Shown piece after piece: positions 9,028 to 16,537 of a stretch of 20,480 nucleotides of DNA; the first letter of the stretch is position 1; every line of letters starts with the position of its first letter. The translations under genes were made by a program, and so were the position numbers. A model generated the notes under the pieces. It was given only the letters and a program-made list of their open reading frames with translations. It did no database searches and was not told where the DNA came from. Source of the stretch: JAMLIA01 sp039810005 (GTDB lineage: Bacteria > Chloroflexota > Chloroflexia > Thermomicrobiales > CFX8); NCBI GenBank assembly GCA_039810005.1, contig JBDHWD010000047.1:1-20480 (forward strand). The letters are read 5' to 3'.

Positions 9028-10062
9028 CTACCAGAGCTGGTTATTGAAGGCGAGCCGGACAAACCCGGTCACGACAATGTTCAACAGCGCCAGCGGCAGC
9101 AGCACCTTCCAGGCAATACCCATGAGTTGATCGTAACGGAATCGTGGCAATGTCGTTCGCAGCCAGATGTAGAAGAAGAGGAAGATCATGGCTTTGAGGA
9201 TCAGCCACCACGCCCCGTCAGCAATTGGGCCGTCGGTGCCGCCCAGGAAGAGCGTCGCTGCGAACAGCGAAATGACAATCATGCTGATGTACTCGGCCAG
9301 GAAGTAGAACGAGAAGCGGAAGCCGGAGTACTCGGTGTGGAAGCCGGAGATCAGCTCGGTCTCGGCTTCTGGAAGGTCGAACGGCAGTCGGTTCGTCTCA
9401 GCCACTGCCGCAATCAGGAAGATCACGAACGCCAGCGGCTGGTAGAAGATGAACCAGTTCGGGATTTGCAGGCCAGTGCCGAACAGATCCAGTGTCTGGC
9501 GCTGCTGATTGAGGATGTCAACCAGCGAGAGCGACCCGGAGATGATGAACACACCGACGAGCGACAGCCCCAGGGCGATCTCATAGGAGACGACCTGCGC
9601 GGCTGAGCGTAGTGCGCCAAGCAGCGAATAGCGGTTTGCCGACGCGTAGCCACCGAGGATGATGCCGTAGACGCCGATCGAGCTGAGGGCGAGGACGTAG
9701 AGGACGGCGATGTTGATGTCGGTGGCGTAGAGGTTGATCTGGCGTCCGGCAATCGTCACCTGATCGCCGAACGGGATCACCAGGCCGGCTAGTGGTGCGG
9801 TGACGAACGACACCAGCGGCGCGATCACGAAGATGCGCTTGTCGGCGAACTTCGGGATCAGGTCTTCCTTGCCGATGAGCTTGACAGCGTCAGCAATCGG
9901 TTGGAGCAGGCCGAACGGGCCGGTCCGATTTGGCCCGATGCGATCCTGCATGTAGGCCATGACCTTGCGTTCGGCCCACGTCATGTACGCCATGCCAATC
10001 AGCAGGACGTTCAGGACGATGAACCCGACCACAAACGAAATCCAGAGCGGTTGGTCGCTCAT
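9028..10062 (-). CDS. nuoH: NADH-quinone oxidoreductase subunit H
   Basis: A 344-residue membrane subunit (ND1 family) that anchors the peripheral arm and forms much of the quinone chamber. The N-terminal signature is complete: ERKVMAYMQDRIGPNR at 31-46, followed by GPFGLLQPIADAVKL. The loop with ETNRLPFDLPEAETELISGF, an acidic stretch linked to quinone-site coupling, is also present. Length and predicted eight-helix topology are typical. The start is ATG 10060-10062, with AGAGGGGGAA upstream. The 227-bp spacer before it is unusually long for this cluster and contains inverted repeats. Confidence 0.97.
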   Translation of the reverse strand: MSDQPLWISFVVGFIVLNVLLIGMAYMTWAERKVMAYMQDRIGPNRTGPFGLLQPIADAVKLIGKEDLIPKFADKRIFVIAPLVSFVTAPLAGLVIPFGDQVTIAGRQINLYATDINIAVLYVLALSSIGVYGIILGGYASANRYSLLGALRSAAQVVSYEIALGLSLVGVFIISGSLSLVDILNQQRQTLDLFGTGLQIPNWFIFYQPLAFVIFLIAAVAETNRLPFDLPEAETELISGFHTEYSGFRFSFYFLAEYISMIVISLFAATLFLGGTDGPIADGAWWLILKAMIFLFFYIWLRTTLPRFRYDQLMGIAWKVLLPLALLNIVVTGFVRLAFNNQLW

Positions 10063-10065
10063 GTT

Positions 10066-10136
10066 GGAAACGTTTCCCCCTCTATGCTCCGGCGCGCGCC
10101 ACCCCGTTGACGCTCAACCCGATGCCGTGGCGCGCG
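10066..10136. repeat. Inverted repeats in the nuoD-nuoH spacer
   Basis: The 227-bp spacer 10063-10289 holds a 12-bp perfect palindrome, GGAAACGTTTCC (10066-10077), right beside the nuoH start. It also holds a 10-bp inverted repeat, CGCGCGCCAC (10093-10102) with GTGGCGCGCG (10127-10136). Nested in the 24-nt loop is GTTGA-CGC-TCAAC (10106-10118). The nuo transcript could form a sizeable structure here. In many bacteria nuoE, F and G sit at this place in the cluster. I see no gene remnant of them in the spacer. Confidence 0.45.
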
Positions 10137-10289
10137 GCCCCAACCGCGCCTGAAGAGCGAGACAATCGTGTCCCACCTTCACACGGAGAGAGCCTGTCGC
10201 ATTCCCGGCCACGTTCCGGTCCCGAAGGCTCCCAGAGTGTACTGCACCTCGGCGCTTTACACCGCGTGCGTTTCTCGGTCGTTTGCCCG

Positions 10290-11522
10290 CTAGCGGTCTA
10301 CCGACCCGAGCACGATGTCGATCGTCCCAATGAGCGCGACGACATCGGCGAGCATTGCCCCTTGCGCCATGTACGGTAGCACCTGCAGATTCACGAAGTC
10401 GGGAGTCCGCAGTCGCATTCGATACGGCGTGTTGGTGCCGTCCGAGTAAATGTAATATCCGAGCTCGCCCTTGGAATGCTCGATGGCCATGTAGACCTCG
10501 CCCTTGGGCGCCTCGAAACCCTTGATAACCCACACGAAGTGACGCTGCATGTCTTCGGCAGTGCGGAGTACGGTCGCGTGTGGCGGGATGACGTAGTTGG
10601 ATTCGTTCAGCATCAGCGGCCCGTCGGTCGGCATCTGATCCAGGCACTGGCGGATGATCCGCAGCGCCTGCCGCATCTCTTCCATCCGGACGAGATAGCG
10701 GTCGTAGACGTCGCCACGGGTGCCAATCGGTACCTCAAAATCGAGCCGATCGTACACCAGGTACGGCTGAGCCTTGCGAATGTCGTAGTTGATGCCGCTG
10801 CCACGCAGGCAGGCACCGGTCAACCCGTAGGAGATCGCTGCTTCCGGCTCGATAATGCCGACGCCGCGGGTTCGCGCGATCCAGATCGGGTTCTGCGTCA
10901 GCAGATCAGAATATTCCTGCTGATGCGCCGGGAACTTCTTGAGGAACGCCTCGACCATATCGGTCAGTCCCTCAGGGATTTCGCGCGAGAAGCCGCCGAT
11001 CTCCATCATGTTGGTCGTCAGCCGCGCCCCACAGAAGCGCTCGAAGATGTCGAGAATGTCCTCGCGCTCACGGAAGCAATAGAGGCTCATCGACAACGCG
11101 CCGATGTCGAGCGCGTGGGTGCCGAGCCAGACGAGATGGCTGGCGATGCGGCTCAGCTCGGCCATGATGACGCGCCAGTACTGCGCACGTTCCGGCGCGG
11201 CAATGCCGCAGAGCTTCTCGACGGCCAGGATGTAGCCAAGGTTGTTCAGCGGTGCCGCAACGTAGTCGGTCCGGTCTGTCCAGGGCGTGAACTGTGAGTA
11301 GCGTCGGTTCTCACCGATCTTCTCAACGCCGCGATGGAGATACCCGATGATCGGATCGGTCGCGACAATCGTCTCGCCTTCAAGCGTCAGGACAACCCGG
11401 AGCACGCCGTGCGTGGACGGGTGCTGCGGCCCCATGTTGAGGACGAGCTCTCGGCGGTTTTCGCCAATCTGACGCTCGACCTCGATCTGCATTGTTCCGC
11501 CGGCTGGGGCTTCTTGAATCAT
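10290..11522 (-). CDS. nuoD: NADH-quinone oxidoreductase subunit D (49-kDa subunit)
   Basis: A 410-residue peripheral-arm subunit that, with NuoB, forms the quinone-reduction site next to cluster N2. The quinone-site loop MGPQHPSTHGVLR is present with H38. Y87 in DRTDYVAAPLNN aligns with the quinone-binding tyrosine of Thermus Nqo4, which has nearly the same numbering. The C-terminus ends in the canonical TIDIVLGSVDR. The first ATG (11520-11522) lies 4 bp after the nuoC stop. An internal ATG at codon 11 is a possible alternative start, but its ribosome site is poorer. nuoC and nuoD are separate, unlike the fused nuoCD of E. coli. Confidence 0.97.
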   Translation of the reverse strand: MIQEAPAGGTMQIEVERQIGENRRELVLNMGPQHPSTHGVLRVVLTLEGETIVATDPIIGYLHRGVEKIGENRRYSQFTPWTDRTDYVAAPLNNLGYILAVEKLCGIAAPERAQYWRVIMAELSRIASHLVWLGTHALDIGALSMSLYCFREREDILDIFERFCGARLTTNMMEIGGFSREIPEGLTDMVEAFLKKFPAHQQEYSDLLTQNPIWIARTRGVGIIEPEAAISYGLTGACLRGSGINYDIRKAQPYLVYDRLDFEVPIGTRGDVYDRYLVRMEEMRQALRIIRQCLDQMPTDGPLMLNESNYVIPPHATVLRTAEDMQRHFVWVIKGFEAPKGEVYMAIEHSKGELGYYIYSDGTNTPYRMRLRTPDFVNLQVLPYMAQGAMLADVVALIGTIDIVLGSVDR

Positions 11523-11526
11523 GGAT

Positions 11527-12246
11527 CTATGCGCCCTCTCTCGGAGTCTCGCGAATGCGCGGCGCTGCGCCTGCGAACCCGGGCTGAACGTATTGCTTAT
11601 AGCCGCGCATCGGATAGTCCTTGCGCAGCGGATGGCCCTCGTCCCAGTCCTCAGCCAGCAGCATGCGGCGCAGATCCGGGTGACCGGCGAAGACGATGCC
11701 GAACATGTCGTAGCACTCGCGCTCCAGCCAGCCGGCTGCAGCGTAGACGGTTGTCAGCGTTGGGCAGGGCTGGTCTTCCCGCACACCCGCCTTGAGGCGC
11801 AGCCGCCAGCGGCGCGGGATCGAGTAGAGCGTGACAACGACATCGAAGCGCGGCTCGCTGCGCAAATTCAGCATATCGACTGCGGTGAGGTCGGAGACCA
11901 TCTGGTACTTCAGATCGGGAGTATCGCGCAGAAACGTGCAAATCTCCGCCAGCTGCTCGGTACGCACGCGGACGGTCACCTCGTCACGGAAGAAGGTGAC
12001 TTCCTCAATGGCGTCGCCGAATTGCGCGCGCAGGCCGATGATCGCGGGATGCTGCGCTTCGTCGAGCGGGCCCCAGTAACCGCTATAGACCCACACCGGA
12101 TTGATTTCCTGGACGCCGGTCTGATCCGTCGCTGGCTCGATTACTGGCGCAAGCTCAGCGGCGACCTGCGTATCGAGCGCAGGCAGTTGGGTCGTTTCCT
12201 GCGCGTCCGGCGGTGTTCCGGCGTCGGGCGCTGGATTCTGGGACAT
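11527..12246 (-). CDS. nuoC: NADH-quinone oxidoreductase subunit C (30-kDa subunit)
   Basis: A 239-residue peripheral-arm subunit that packs against NuoD. The family signature runs from about residue 174 to 212: ERECYDMFGIVFAGHPDLRR, then EDWDEGHPLRKDYP. Residues 1-45 form a Pro/Ala/Thr/Gln-rich extension ahead of the folded domain, giving a length above the usual 150-210. The start ATG 12244-12246 has GAGGAGG about 9 nt upstream, which supports translation of this extension. Spacing is 4 bp to nuoD and 59 bp from nuoB. Confidence 0.96.
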   Translation of the reverse strand: MSQNPAPDAGTPPDAQETTQLPALDTQVAAELAPVIEPATDQTGVQEINPVWVYSGYWGPLDEAQHPAIIGLRAQFGDAIEEVTFFRDEVTVRVRTEQLAEICTFLRDTPDLKYQMVSDLTAVDMLNLRSEPRFDVVVTLYSIPRRWRLRLKAGVREDQPCPTLTTVYAAAGWLERECYDMFGIVFAGHPDLRRMLLAEDWDEGHPLRKDYPMRGYKQYVQPGFAGAAPRIRETPREGA

Positions 12247-12305
12247 CGCTCATTGCCTCCTCGGCCGTGCCCGTGGGATAGCCCTCAGGCGGGAGAACCG
12301 TCTGG

Positions 12306-12929
12306 TCAGTCGCGTCGCAGGCCGGTCGTCGCCTCTCGGCTGCTCAGGCCGGTCTGCGAGCTGACGATTGCCGCGTCGGTACCAGTGATGGCGGCGCGTG
12401 CCGCAATGCGATCCTGATCGCGCTCAATGTCAGCTGCTGCGACGCCGTGCTGCTTCGCAATCGTCTCGTACTTGATGACCTTATTCTGAAGCTCAAGGAC
12501 ACCATAGTACAGACCCTCCGGAAGCGGCGGGCATCCCGGCACGTAGACATCGACCGGCACAACCTGGTCGACACCCTGGACGACAGCGTATGTATCGAAT
12601 GGGCCGCCGACGTTCGCGCAGCTACCCATCGAGATCACCCACTTCGGATCTGCCATCTGGTCGTAGAGCGTCCGGACGGTCGGTGCCATTTTCTTGGTGA
12701 CCGTGCCGGCAACAAACATGAGGTCAGCCTGGCGTGGCGTGGCCCGGTAGAGCATGCCGAAGCGCTCCGACAGGTCAAACCGCGGCATGGACGCGGAGAT
12801 CATCTCGATTGCGCAGCAGGCAAGGCCGAACTGGAGCCACCACAACGAGGAGCGTCGCCCCCAGTTGAATAGCCAGTCGACGGAGGTCGTCAGAACGTTC
12901 TTCTCGAATTTGCCTTCGATCAGACCCAT
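12306..12929 (-). CDS. nuoB: NADH-quinone oxidoreductase subunit B (20-kDa/PSST subunit)
   Basis: The subunit that carries [4Fe-4S] cluster N2, the last electron carrier before quinone. The four ligands are visible, numbered from the chosen start: tandem C38-C39 in FGLACCAIEM, C104 in MGSCANVGGPF and C133 in VPGCPPLPEGL. I chose ATG 12927-12929 (MGLIEGKF) because GAAAGGAG lies 6-7 nt before it; an in-frame ATG at 12950 has no such site and would overlap nuoA by 31 bp rather than 10. The product is then 207 residues. The last about 45 residues, after the conserved core, are polar and Ala-rich. Confidence 0.97.
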   Translation of the reverse strand: MGLIEGKFEKNVLTTSVDWLFNWGRRSSLWWLQFGLACCAIEMISASMPRFDLSERFGMLYRATPRQADLMFVAGTVTKKMAPTVRTLYDQMADPKWVISMGSCANVGGPFDTYAVVQGVDQVVPVDVYVPGCPPLPEGLYYGVLELQNKVIKYETIAKQHGVAAADIERDQDRIAARAAITGTDAAIVSSQTGLSSREATTGLRRD

Positions 12930-13276
12930 TCGAGCGCTCCTTTCTTCCACTCATAGGCGAGACCGCCGAGCAGCAGGCTGATAAAGATGATGGCCTGGAT
13001 ATAGCCGTACAGCCCGAGAGCATCGAACGCAACCGCCCAGGGAAAGAGGAAGATCGCCTCAATGTCAAACACGACAAAGAGCATCGCCACGACGTAGAAG
13101 CGCGGTGTGTAGCGCATACGTGGCGGTGCGACCCCCGGAACGCCTGACTCGTAAGGAAGCTCTTTGGCAGGGTTTGGGCGAACCGGTCGGATTAGTCGGC
13201 CAACCATCAGGAGGGCCGATCCCATCAAGGCTGCAGCGAAGAACAACAGCCCGATGACCGCATAACTGGTGAGCAA
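12920..13276 (-). CDS. nuoA: NADH-quinone oxidoreductase subunit A
   Basis: A 118-residue, three-helix membrane subunit (ND3 family) and first gene of the cluster. Family marks are ELPYESGVPGVAPPRMRY in the long loop, where most members have a Cys in place of the Val of ESG, and FVVFDIEAIFLFPWAV with the conserved acidic residues of the second helix. An in-frame TGA lies two codons before the TTG at 13274-13276, so TTG is the earliest possible start. GGAAAGGA is 11 nt upstream. The 3' end overlaps nuoB by 10 bp. No ATG in frame precedes the first helix, so the TTG start is likely. Confidence 0.95.
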   Translation of the reverse strand: MLTSYAVIGLLFFAAALMGSALLMVGRLIRPVRPNPAKELPYESGVPGVAPPRMRYTPRFYVVAMLFVVFDIEAIFLFPWAVAFDALGLYGYIQAIIFISLLLGGLAYEWKKGALEWV

Positions 13277-13303
13277 TTGTCACCGCGTCCTTTCCACCCA
13301 AAT

Positions 13304-13344
13304 CCGCCTTTCGGCGGCCCCGTAGAACCGTGTGTACTATATCA
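13304..13344 (-). promoter_or_regulatory. Candidate nuo operon promoter (extended -10) and leader hairpin
   Basis: Read on the minus strand, TGATATAGT (plus 13336-13344) is an extended -10 match, TGn plus TATAGT. It is followed by a small hairpin, CCGCC-TTTC-GGCGG (13304-13317), in the leader about 28 nt before the nuoA start. A convincing -35 is not visible, although TTCCGG lies 19 bp upstream. It is the best candidate in the 176-bp gap (13277-13452) between nuoA and the preceding small gene. Assigned by eye only. Confidence 0.35.
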
Positions 13345-13452
13345 CAGACCCGTCACCGTTCCGGAAGCCTTGCGCCACCCAGCCAGGCCGTTTTTCGCAT
13401 TCGTACGCGGTAAATGTGTTGACTTCCCGGCACGTTCAACGCGCTGAAATCG

Positions 13453-13668
13453 CTATGTCAGCGTTATTCGCAGGAGATTTGCCCCAGCGACGATGATGAC
13501 CAGGATCGCCAGCATGGCCGAGCCACGCAGAAAGCCGAGCATCGAGCGCATCTGCTTCGAGTCGTCGTCGGGGTACTGCGTCTGGAGCCGATGACGCATC
13601 AGCAGTGCGAACGCTGCCGTCGCCGCAGAAACTCCGATGAATACCCAATGCCAGCTCGTCGTGTCCAT
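13453..13668 (-). CDS. Small two-helix membrane protein of unknown function
   Basis: A 71-residue protein that I do not recognise. It has a hydrophobic helix at about residues 8-24 (VFIGVSAATAAFALLM), a charged central loop (RHRLQTQYPDDDSKQMRS) and a second helix at about 47-66 (GSAMLAILVIIVAGANLL). This is a hairpin topology. The layout loosely resembles HIG1-domain or other small respiratory-accessory proteins, but no diagnostic motif is present. Its ATG lies 8 bp after the stop of the penicillin-binding protein gene, with GTAGGGCAGGGA just ahead, so the two are probably cotranscribed. nuoA follows 176 bp downstream on the same strand. It is more credible than overlapping frames because of the ribosome site, the tight spacing and the clean hydrophobic pattern. 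Confidence 0.72.
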   Translation of the reverse strand: MDTTSWHWVFIGVSAATAAFALLMRHRLQTQYPDDDSKQMRSMLGFLRGSAMLAILVIIVAGANLLRITLT

Positions 13669-13676
13669 TCCCTGCC

Positions 13677-16388
13677 CTACTCCGCGCGGATAGCAATATT
13701 AATGAATGATCCGGATGGGACGGTCAGCCCGCCGACCGGTGACTGCAGGATAACCTGACCGACCTGGACGGCGTTGATGTTCACACCGGGTGGCAAGTTC
13801 GACTGTGTGACCGGAACCACCGCACCAAGCTGAAGATTGGCGGCTTGCAGCGCTGCGGCTGCGGCGGATTGCGACAGACCCGTCAGATTCGGCACGACTG
13901 TCTGGCTCGACTGGTTCGAGCGCGGCGTGGGTGTCGGCGTTGACGTAGCCGGAGGAGACGTCGGCGTGGGTGTCGGCGTCGGCGTTGGCGTCGGTGTTGG
14001 TGTGGGTGTCGGCGTCGGCGTGGGTGTTGGCGTCGGCTCGACCGGGTTGTCCGGAATGCCAATCGCGCCGCCCACAGCCTGCGAATAGGCGAGCAGCGAT
14101 GCGACTCCCTCCGGGGTGTAGCGCTCACCATTTACCGTCAGGTCAGCCAGCGCGGCACGCAGATCGGCAGCTTCGCGGCTCGTCAGTTGATCGCAGCGCA
14201 CGACCGGGCGATCCTGGATGGTCGCGATCTCCTGCTCGACCTCGACTCCGGCGATCGGCAGCTTGCCAGTCGGGACGCAGGCATCGATCTCGATGATGTC
14301 ATCAGGTCGTGCGAACGCTGCCGGGACCGGCTGCCCGTCCGGGCCGTTCAGCGTCGCTGCATAGGCGGGATCGTGCGCGCGTACCATGAAGTCGTGGAAC
14401 ATCGGCGCTGCTCCAACGATCCCGTCGATCTCCCGCATCTGCGAGTTATCGGTGTTGCCGACCCAGACGCCGACGACGAGGTCGCTCGTGTAGCCGACCG
14501 CCCAGTTGTCACGCCAGTCGGCGCTGGTTCCGACCTTGGATGCGACCGGCCGGTCGAGATCGGGGAACTCCAGCGGATTGCCCGCGCCATAGGTCAGGCG
14601 GCGCGCGTCGTCATCGGCAAGGATGTCGGTGATCTCGTAGGCATGGCCCGGCGCGATAACCTGCCGCGCGCCGTTCCAGGCGCGGGCCGGGTTAAACGTC
14701 TGCAGCGTCTCGCCGCCCGGCTCCTGAATATCGAGGATTCCCGTCCACGGCACGAAGCGACCATTGTTCGCGAACGTGCCGTAGGCGTTGGTCAGCTCCA
14801 ATGGCGAAATCTCGCCACCGCCGAGCGTCAGCGCCAGCCCATAGAAGCTCGTGCCACGCCAGAGTCCATCCCGCACGCCGATGCGGTGGGCCAGGTCGAT
14901 CGTGTCGGCCACGCCGGCGAAGTCGATCGCGCGCACCGCTGGCACATTCAGTGATTGGGCCAGCGCAGAACGGACGCTGACTGCACCGTGAATCTGGCCG
15001 CCGGCATTCACCGGCACATACTCGGGCTCCGGCGCGCCGGGCGTGTCGTAGCGCACGGCGTAGTCGAGGATTACAGTGCCGGGATACCAGCCAGATTCGA
15101 AGGCAGCCGCATAGGTAATCGGCATGAATGCCGAGCCGGGTTGTCGTTCGGCGACGGCGACGTTCACCTGACCGGAGATGCTGTCGTCGGTGTAGTCGGC
15201 TGAGCCAACCATGGCGACGATCTCGCCGCTGCCGGGCAGCATCGCTACGAGCGCCCCGTTCGTGGCGTCGTACGGCGCGAGCGCCGCCAGGTGCTCCTTC
15301 ACCACGTCTTCGGCCTGCTGCTGGAGACTGTAATCGAGCGTTGTGCGCACCTGCAGGCCGCCGCGATACACCTTCTCCGCGCCGTAGCGCGCTTCCAGCG
15401 AGTCGATGATGAAGTTCACCCAGTGCGGCGCGAGGTTGTAGCGGTTCTCCCGTGTCTGCGGATCGAGCAGGACGCCCCAGGCGGTGTCCGCCTCCTGCTG
15501 GGTAATGAGCTCCTGCTTCGCCATCTGATTCAGGACGTACTCCTGACGCGCCTTGGCGAACTCCATATTGACGGTCGGGTCGTAGTAGCTCGGCGCTTGC
15601 GGCAGACCAGCCAGCATCGACGCCTCCGCAAGGTTCAGCTCCCACGGGTGCTTGTTGAAATACGCCTGCGAGGCGGCATCGACGCCATAGGCGCGGTTCC
15701 CGTAATAGATCGTGTTCAGGTACAGTTCGAGGATGTCTTCCTTTGAATAGGTCTCGGTCATCTGCACGGCGACGATCGCCTCGCGGATCTTGCGCTCGTA
15801 GGAGCGCTCGAAGCCGATCTTTTCGGGGAACAGCGCCCGCACGAGCTGCTGGGTGATCGTCGAGCCGCCGGACGACCCGCGCCCGGTCAGGTTGATGAAC
15901 GCGCCGCGAATAACCGCAATCGGCTCAACGCCGTAGTTCGTCCAGAACGTCTCGTCCTCAGCGGCAATCGTCGCGTTGACGAGGTTCATGTTCTGGCCGT
16001 TGTTCGTGATCTCATCCAGCGAGAGATAGGTGCGCCAGCCGAACTCCGGGTCGCTCACCTCGTAGAGCAGCGCGCCGTGGCGATCGTAGATGCGTGTTGT
16101 CTGGAAATCCCGCGCCTCGAACTGGTCGATCGATGGCAGATCTTCGGTGAAGTAGTTCCAGCCGGCTACAGCCACGGTTGCGCTGACACCGCCGATGAAC
16201 AGCAACAGCGTGGCGGCGAAAATCGCCAGCATGCCGCCCAACCGCGCGACAGACGAGACGCGCTGGCTGCGCATGCGCCGTCGGTCGGCGCGCGCGATGG
16301 CGATCTGGCGTGCCGGGATGTGCCGTCGCCGTTGACGGGCGGCCTGGACGCGGCGTGAGCTGGAGGATGTGCGATACCGTCGGGGCAT
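13677..16388 (-). CDS. Class A penicillin-binding protein (GT51 + transpeptidase-like + PASTA)
   Basis: A membrane-anchored peptidoglycan polymerase of 903 residues. Order of parts: basic cytoplasmic tail (1-48), one membrane helix (about 51-76), GT51 glycosyltransferase (about 95-270), transpeptidase-like domain (about 375-680), linker with 13 Pro-Thr pairs (785-810) and one PASTA domain (about 828-903). The GT51 motifs look functional: catalytic E144 in AAEDETFW, GGSTITQQLVRALF, RKIREAIVAVQ, and LELYLNTIYYGN. The transpeptidase motifs are altered: the SxxK box reads S419-A-F-M422, SxN is normal (S479-L-N481), and KTG reads K618-V-G620. I start at ATG 16386-16388 because upstream codons, from 16481, encode a non-basic segment unlike this family. 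It is divergent from the dehydratase gene and is followed at 8 bp by a small membrane protein. Confidence 0.92.
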   Translation of the reverse strand: MPRRYRTSSSSRRVQAARQRRRHIPARQIAIARADRRRMRSQRVSSVARLGGMLAIFAATLLLFIGGVSATVAVAGWNYFTEDLPSIDQFEARDFQTTRIYDRHGALLYEVSDPEFGWRTYLSLDEITNNGQNMNLVNATIAAEDETFWTNYGVEPIAVIRGAFINLTGRGSSGGSTITQQLVRALFPEKIGFERSYERKIREAIVAVQMTETYSKEDILELYLNTIYYGNRAYGVDAASQAYFNKHPWELNLAEASMLAGLPQAPSYYDPTVNMEFAKARQEYVLNQMAKQELITQQEADTAWGVLLDPQTRENRYNLAPHWVNFIIDSLEARYGAEKVYRGGLQVRTTLDYSLQQQAEDVVKEHLAALAPYDATNGALVAMLPGSGEIVAMVGSADYTDDSISGQVNVAVAERQPGSAFMPITYAAAFESGWYPGTVILDYAVRYDTPGAPEPEYVPVNAGGQIHGAVSVRSALAQSLNVPAVRAIDFAGVADTIDLAHRIGVRDGLWRGTSFYGLALTLGGGEISPLELTNAYGTFANNGRFVPWTGILDIQEPGGETLQTFNPARAWNGARQVIAPGHAYEITDILADDDARRLTYGAGNPLEFPDLDRPVASKVGTSADWRDNWAVGYTSDLVVGVWVGNTDNSQMREIDGIVGAAPMFHDFMVRAHDPAYAATLNGPDGQPVPAAFARPDDIIEIDACVPTGKLPIAGVEVEQEIATIQDRPVVRCDQLTSREAADLRAALADLTVNGERYTPEGVASLLAYSQAVGGAIGIPDNPVEPTPTPTPTPTPTPTPTPTPTPTPTPTSPPATSTPTPTPRSNQSSQTVVPNLTGLSQSAAAAALQAANLQLGAVVPVTQSNLPPGVNINAVQVGQVILQSPVGGLTVPSGSFINIAIRAE
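13959..14036 (-). repeat. Hexanucleotide-type repeat encoding (Pro-Thr)13
   Basis: Thirteen consecutive 6-bp units of the form GT(C/G/T)GG(C/T) on the plus strand encode 13 Pro-Thr pairs in the linker between the penicillin-binding core and its PASTA domain. Third positions vary between units, so the tract is an imperfect microsatellite. Length changes would stay in frame and only alter linker length. A second short Thr-Pro run follows a few codons later. Such linkers are usually extended, extracytoplasmic and potential O-glycosylation sites. Confidence 0.85.
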
Positions 16389-16537
16389 GGTCAAACGCCT
16401 GTTGGTCGCGCAGCGTGGCGCGGTGCTGATGCTGGCGGAATGCGCTGCAGTGACGACCGTTGCATTGCCGAAGGATACCATTGAGCCGCTGGCTGACCCT
16501 GTAGTCTGCTGCCCTCATATGATGAAGGGAGACGGTG
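16389..16537. other. Divergent intergenic region, penicillin-binding protein / dehydratase
   Basis: This 149-bp region must contain the start signals for both divergent genes. On the plus side, GAAGGGAG (16524-16531) is a clear ribosome site for the dehydratase. TATGAT (16518-16523) is close to a -10 consensus but lies too near the ATG to be a conventional promoter. I see no strong promoter or operator for either side. If the penicillin-binding protein starts at the upstream ATG (16481), most of the region would be coding. Confidence 0.5.

Noticed and set aside
10063..10289. Remnant of nuoE/F/G or nuoI in the nuoD-nuoH spacer
   Set aside because: No frame in the spacer shows Cys-rich ferredoxin or flavoprotein patterns; only inverted repeats were seen.
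10476..11297. 273-codon plus-strand open frame antisense to nuoD
   Set aside because: Antisense to highly conserved nuoD sequence; composition explained by the codon bias of the sense gene.
13970..14040. Tandem repeat considered as a CRISPR or mobile-element signal
   Set aside because: The repeat is a 6-bp coding microsatellite in frame with Pro-Thr pairs and has no spacers or terminal repeats.
14692..15645. 317-codon minus-strand frame inside the penicillin-binding protein gene
   Set aside because: It is an out-of-frame reading of the same strand, with Arg/Gly/Ala-rich product and no motif. The main frame holds all GT51 and PBP motifs.
16389..16481. Extended N-terminus of the penicillin-binding protein from the upstream ATG
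   Set aside because: The extra 31 residues do not resemble a PBP tail, and the region is better used as the divergent promoter zone. It is not excluded.
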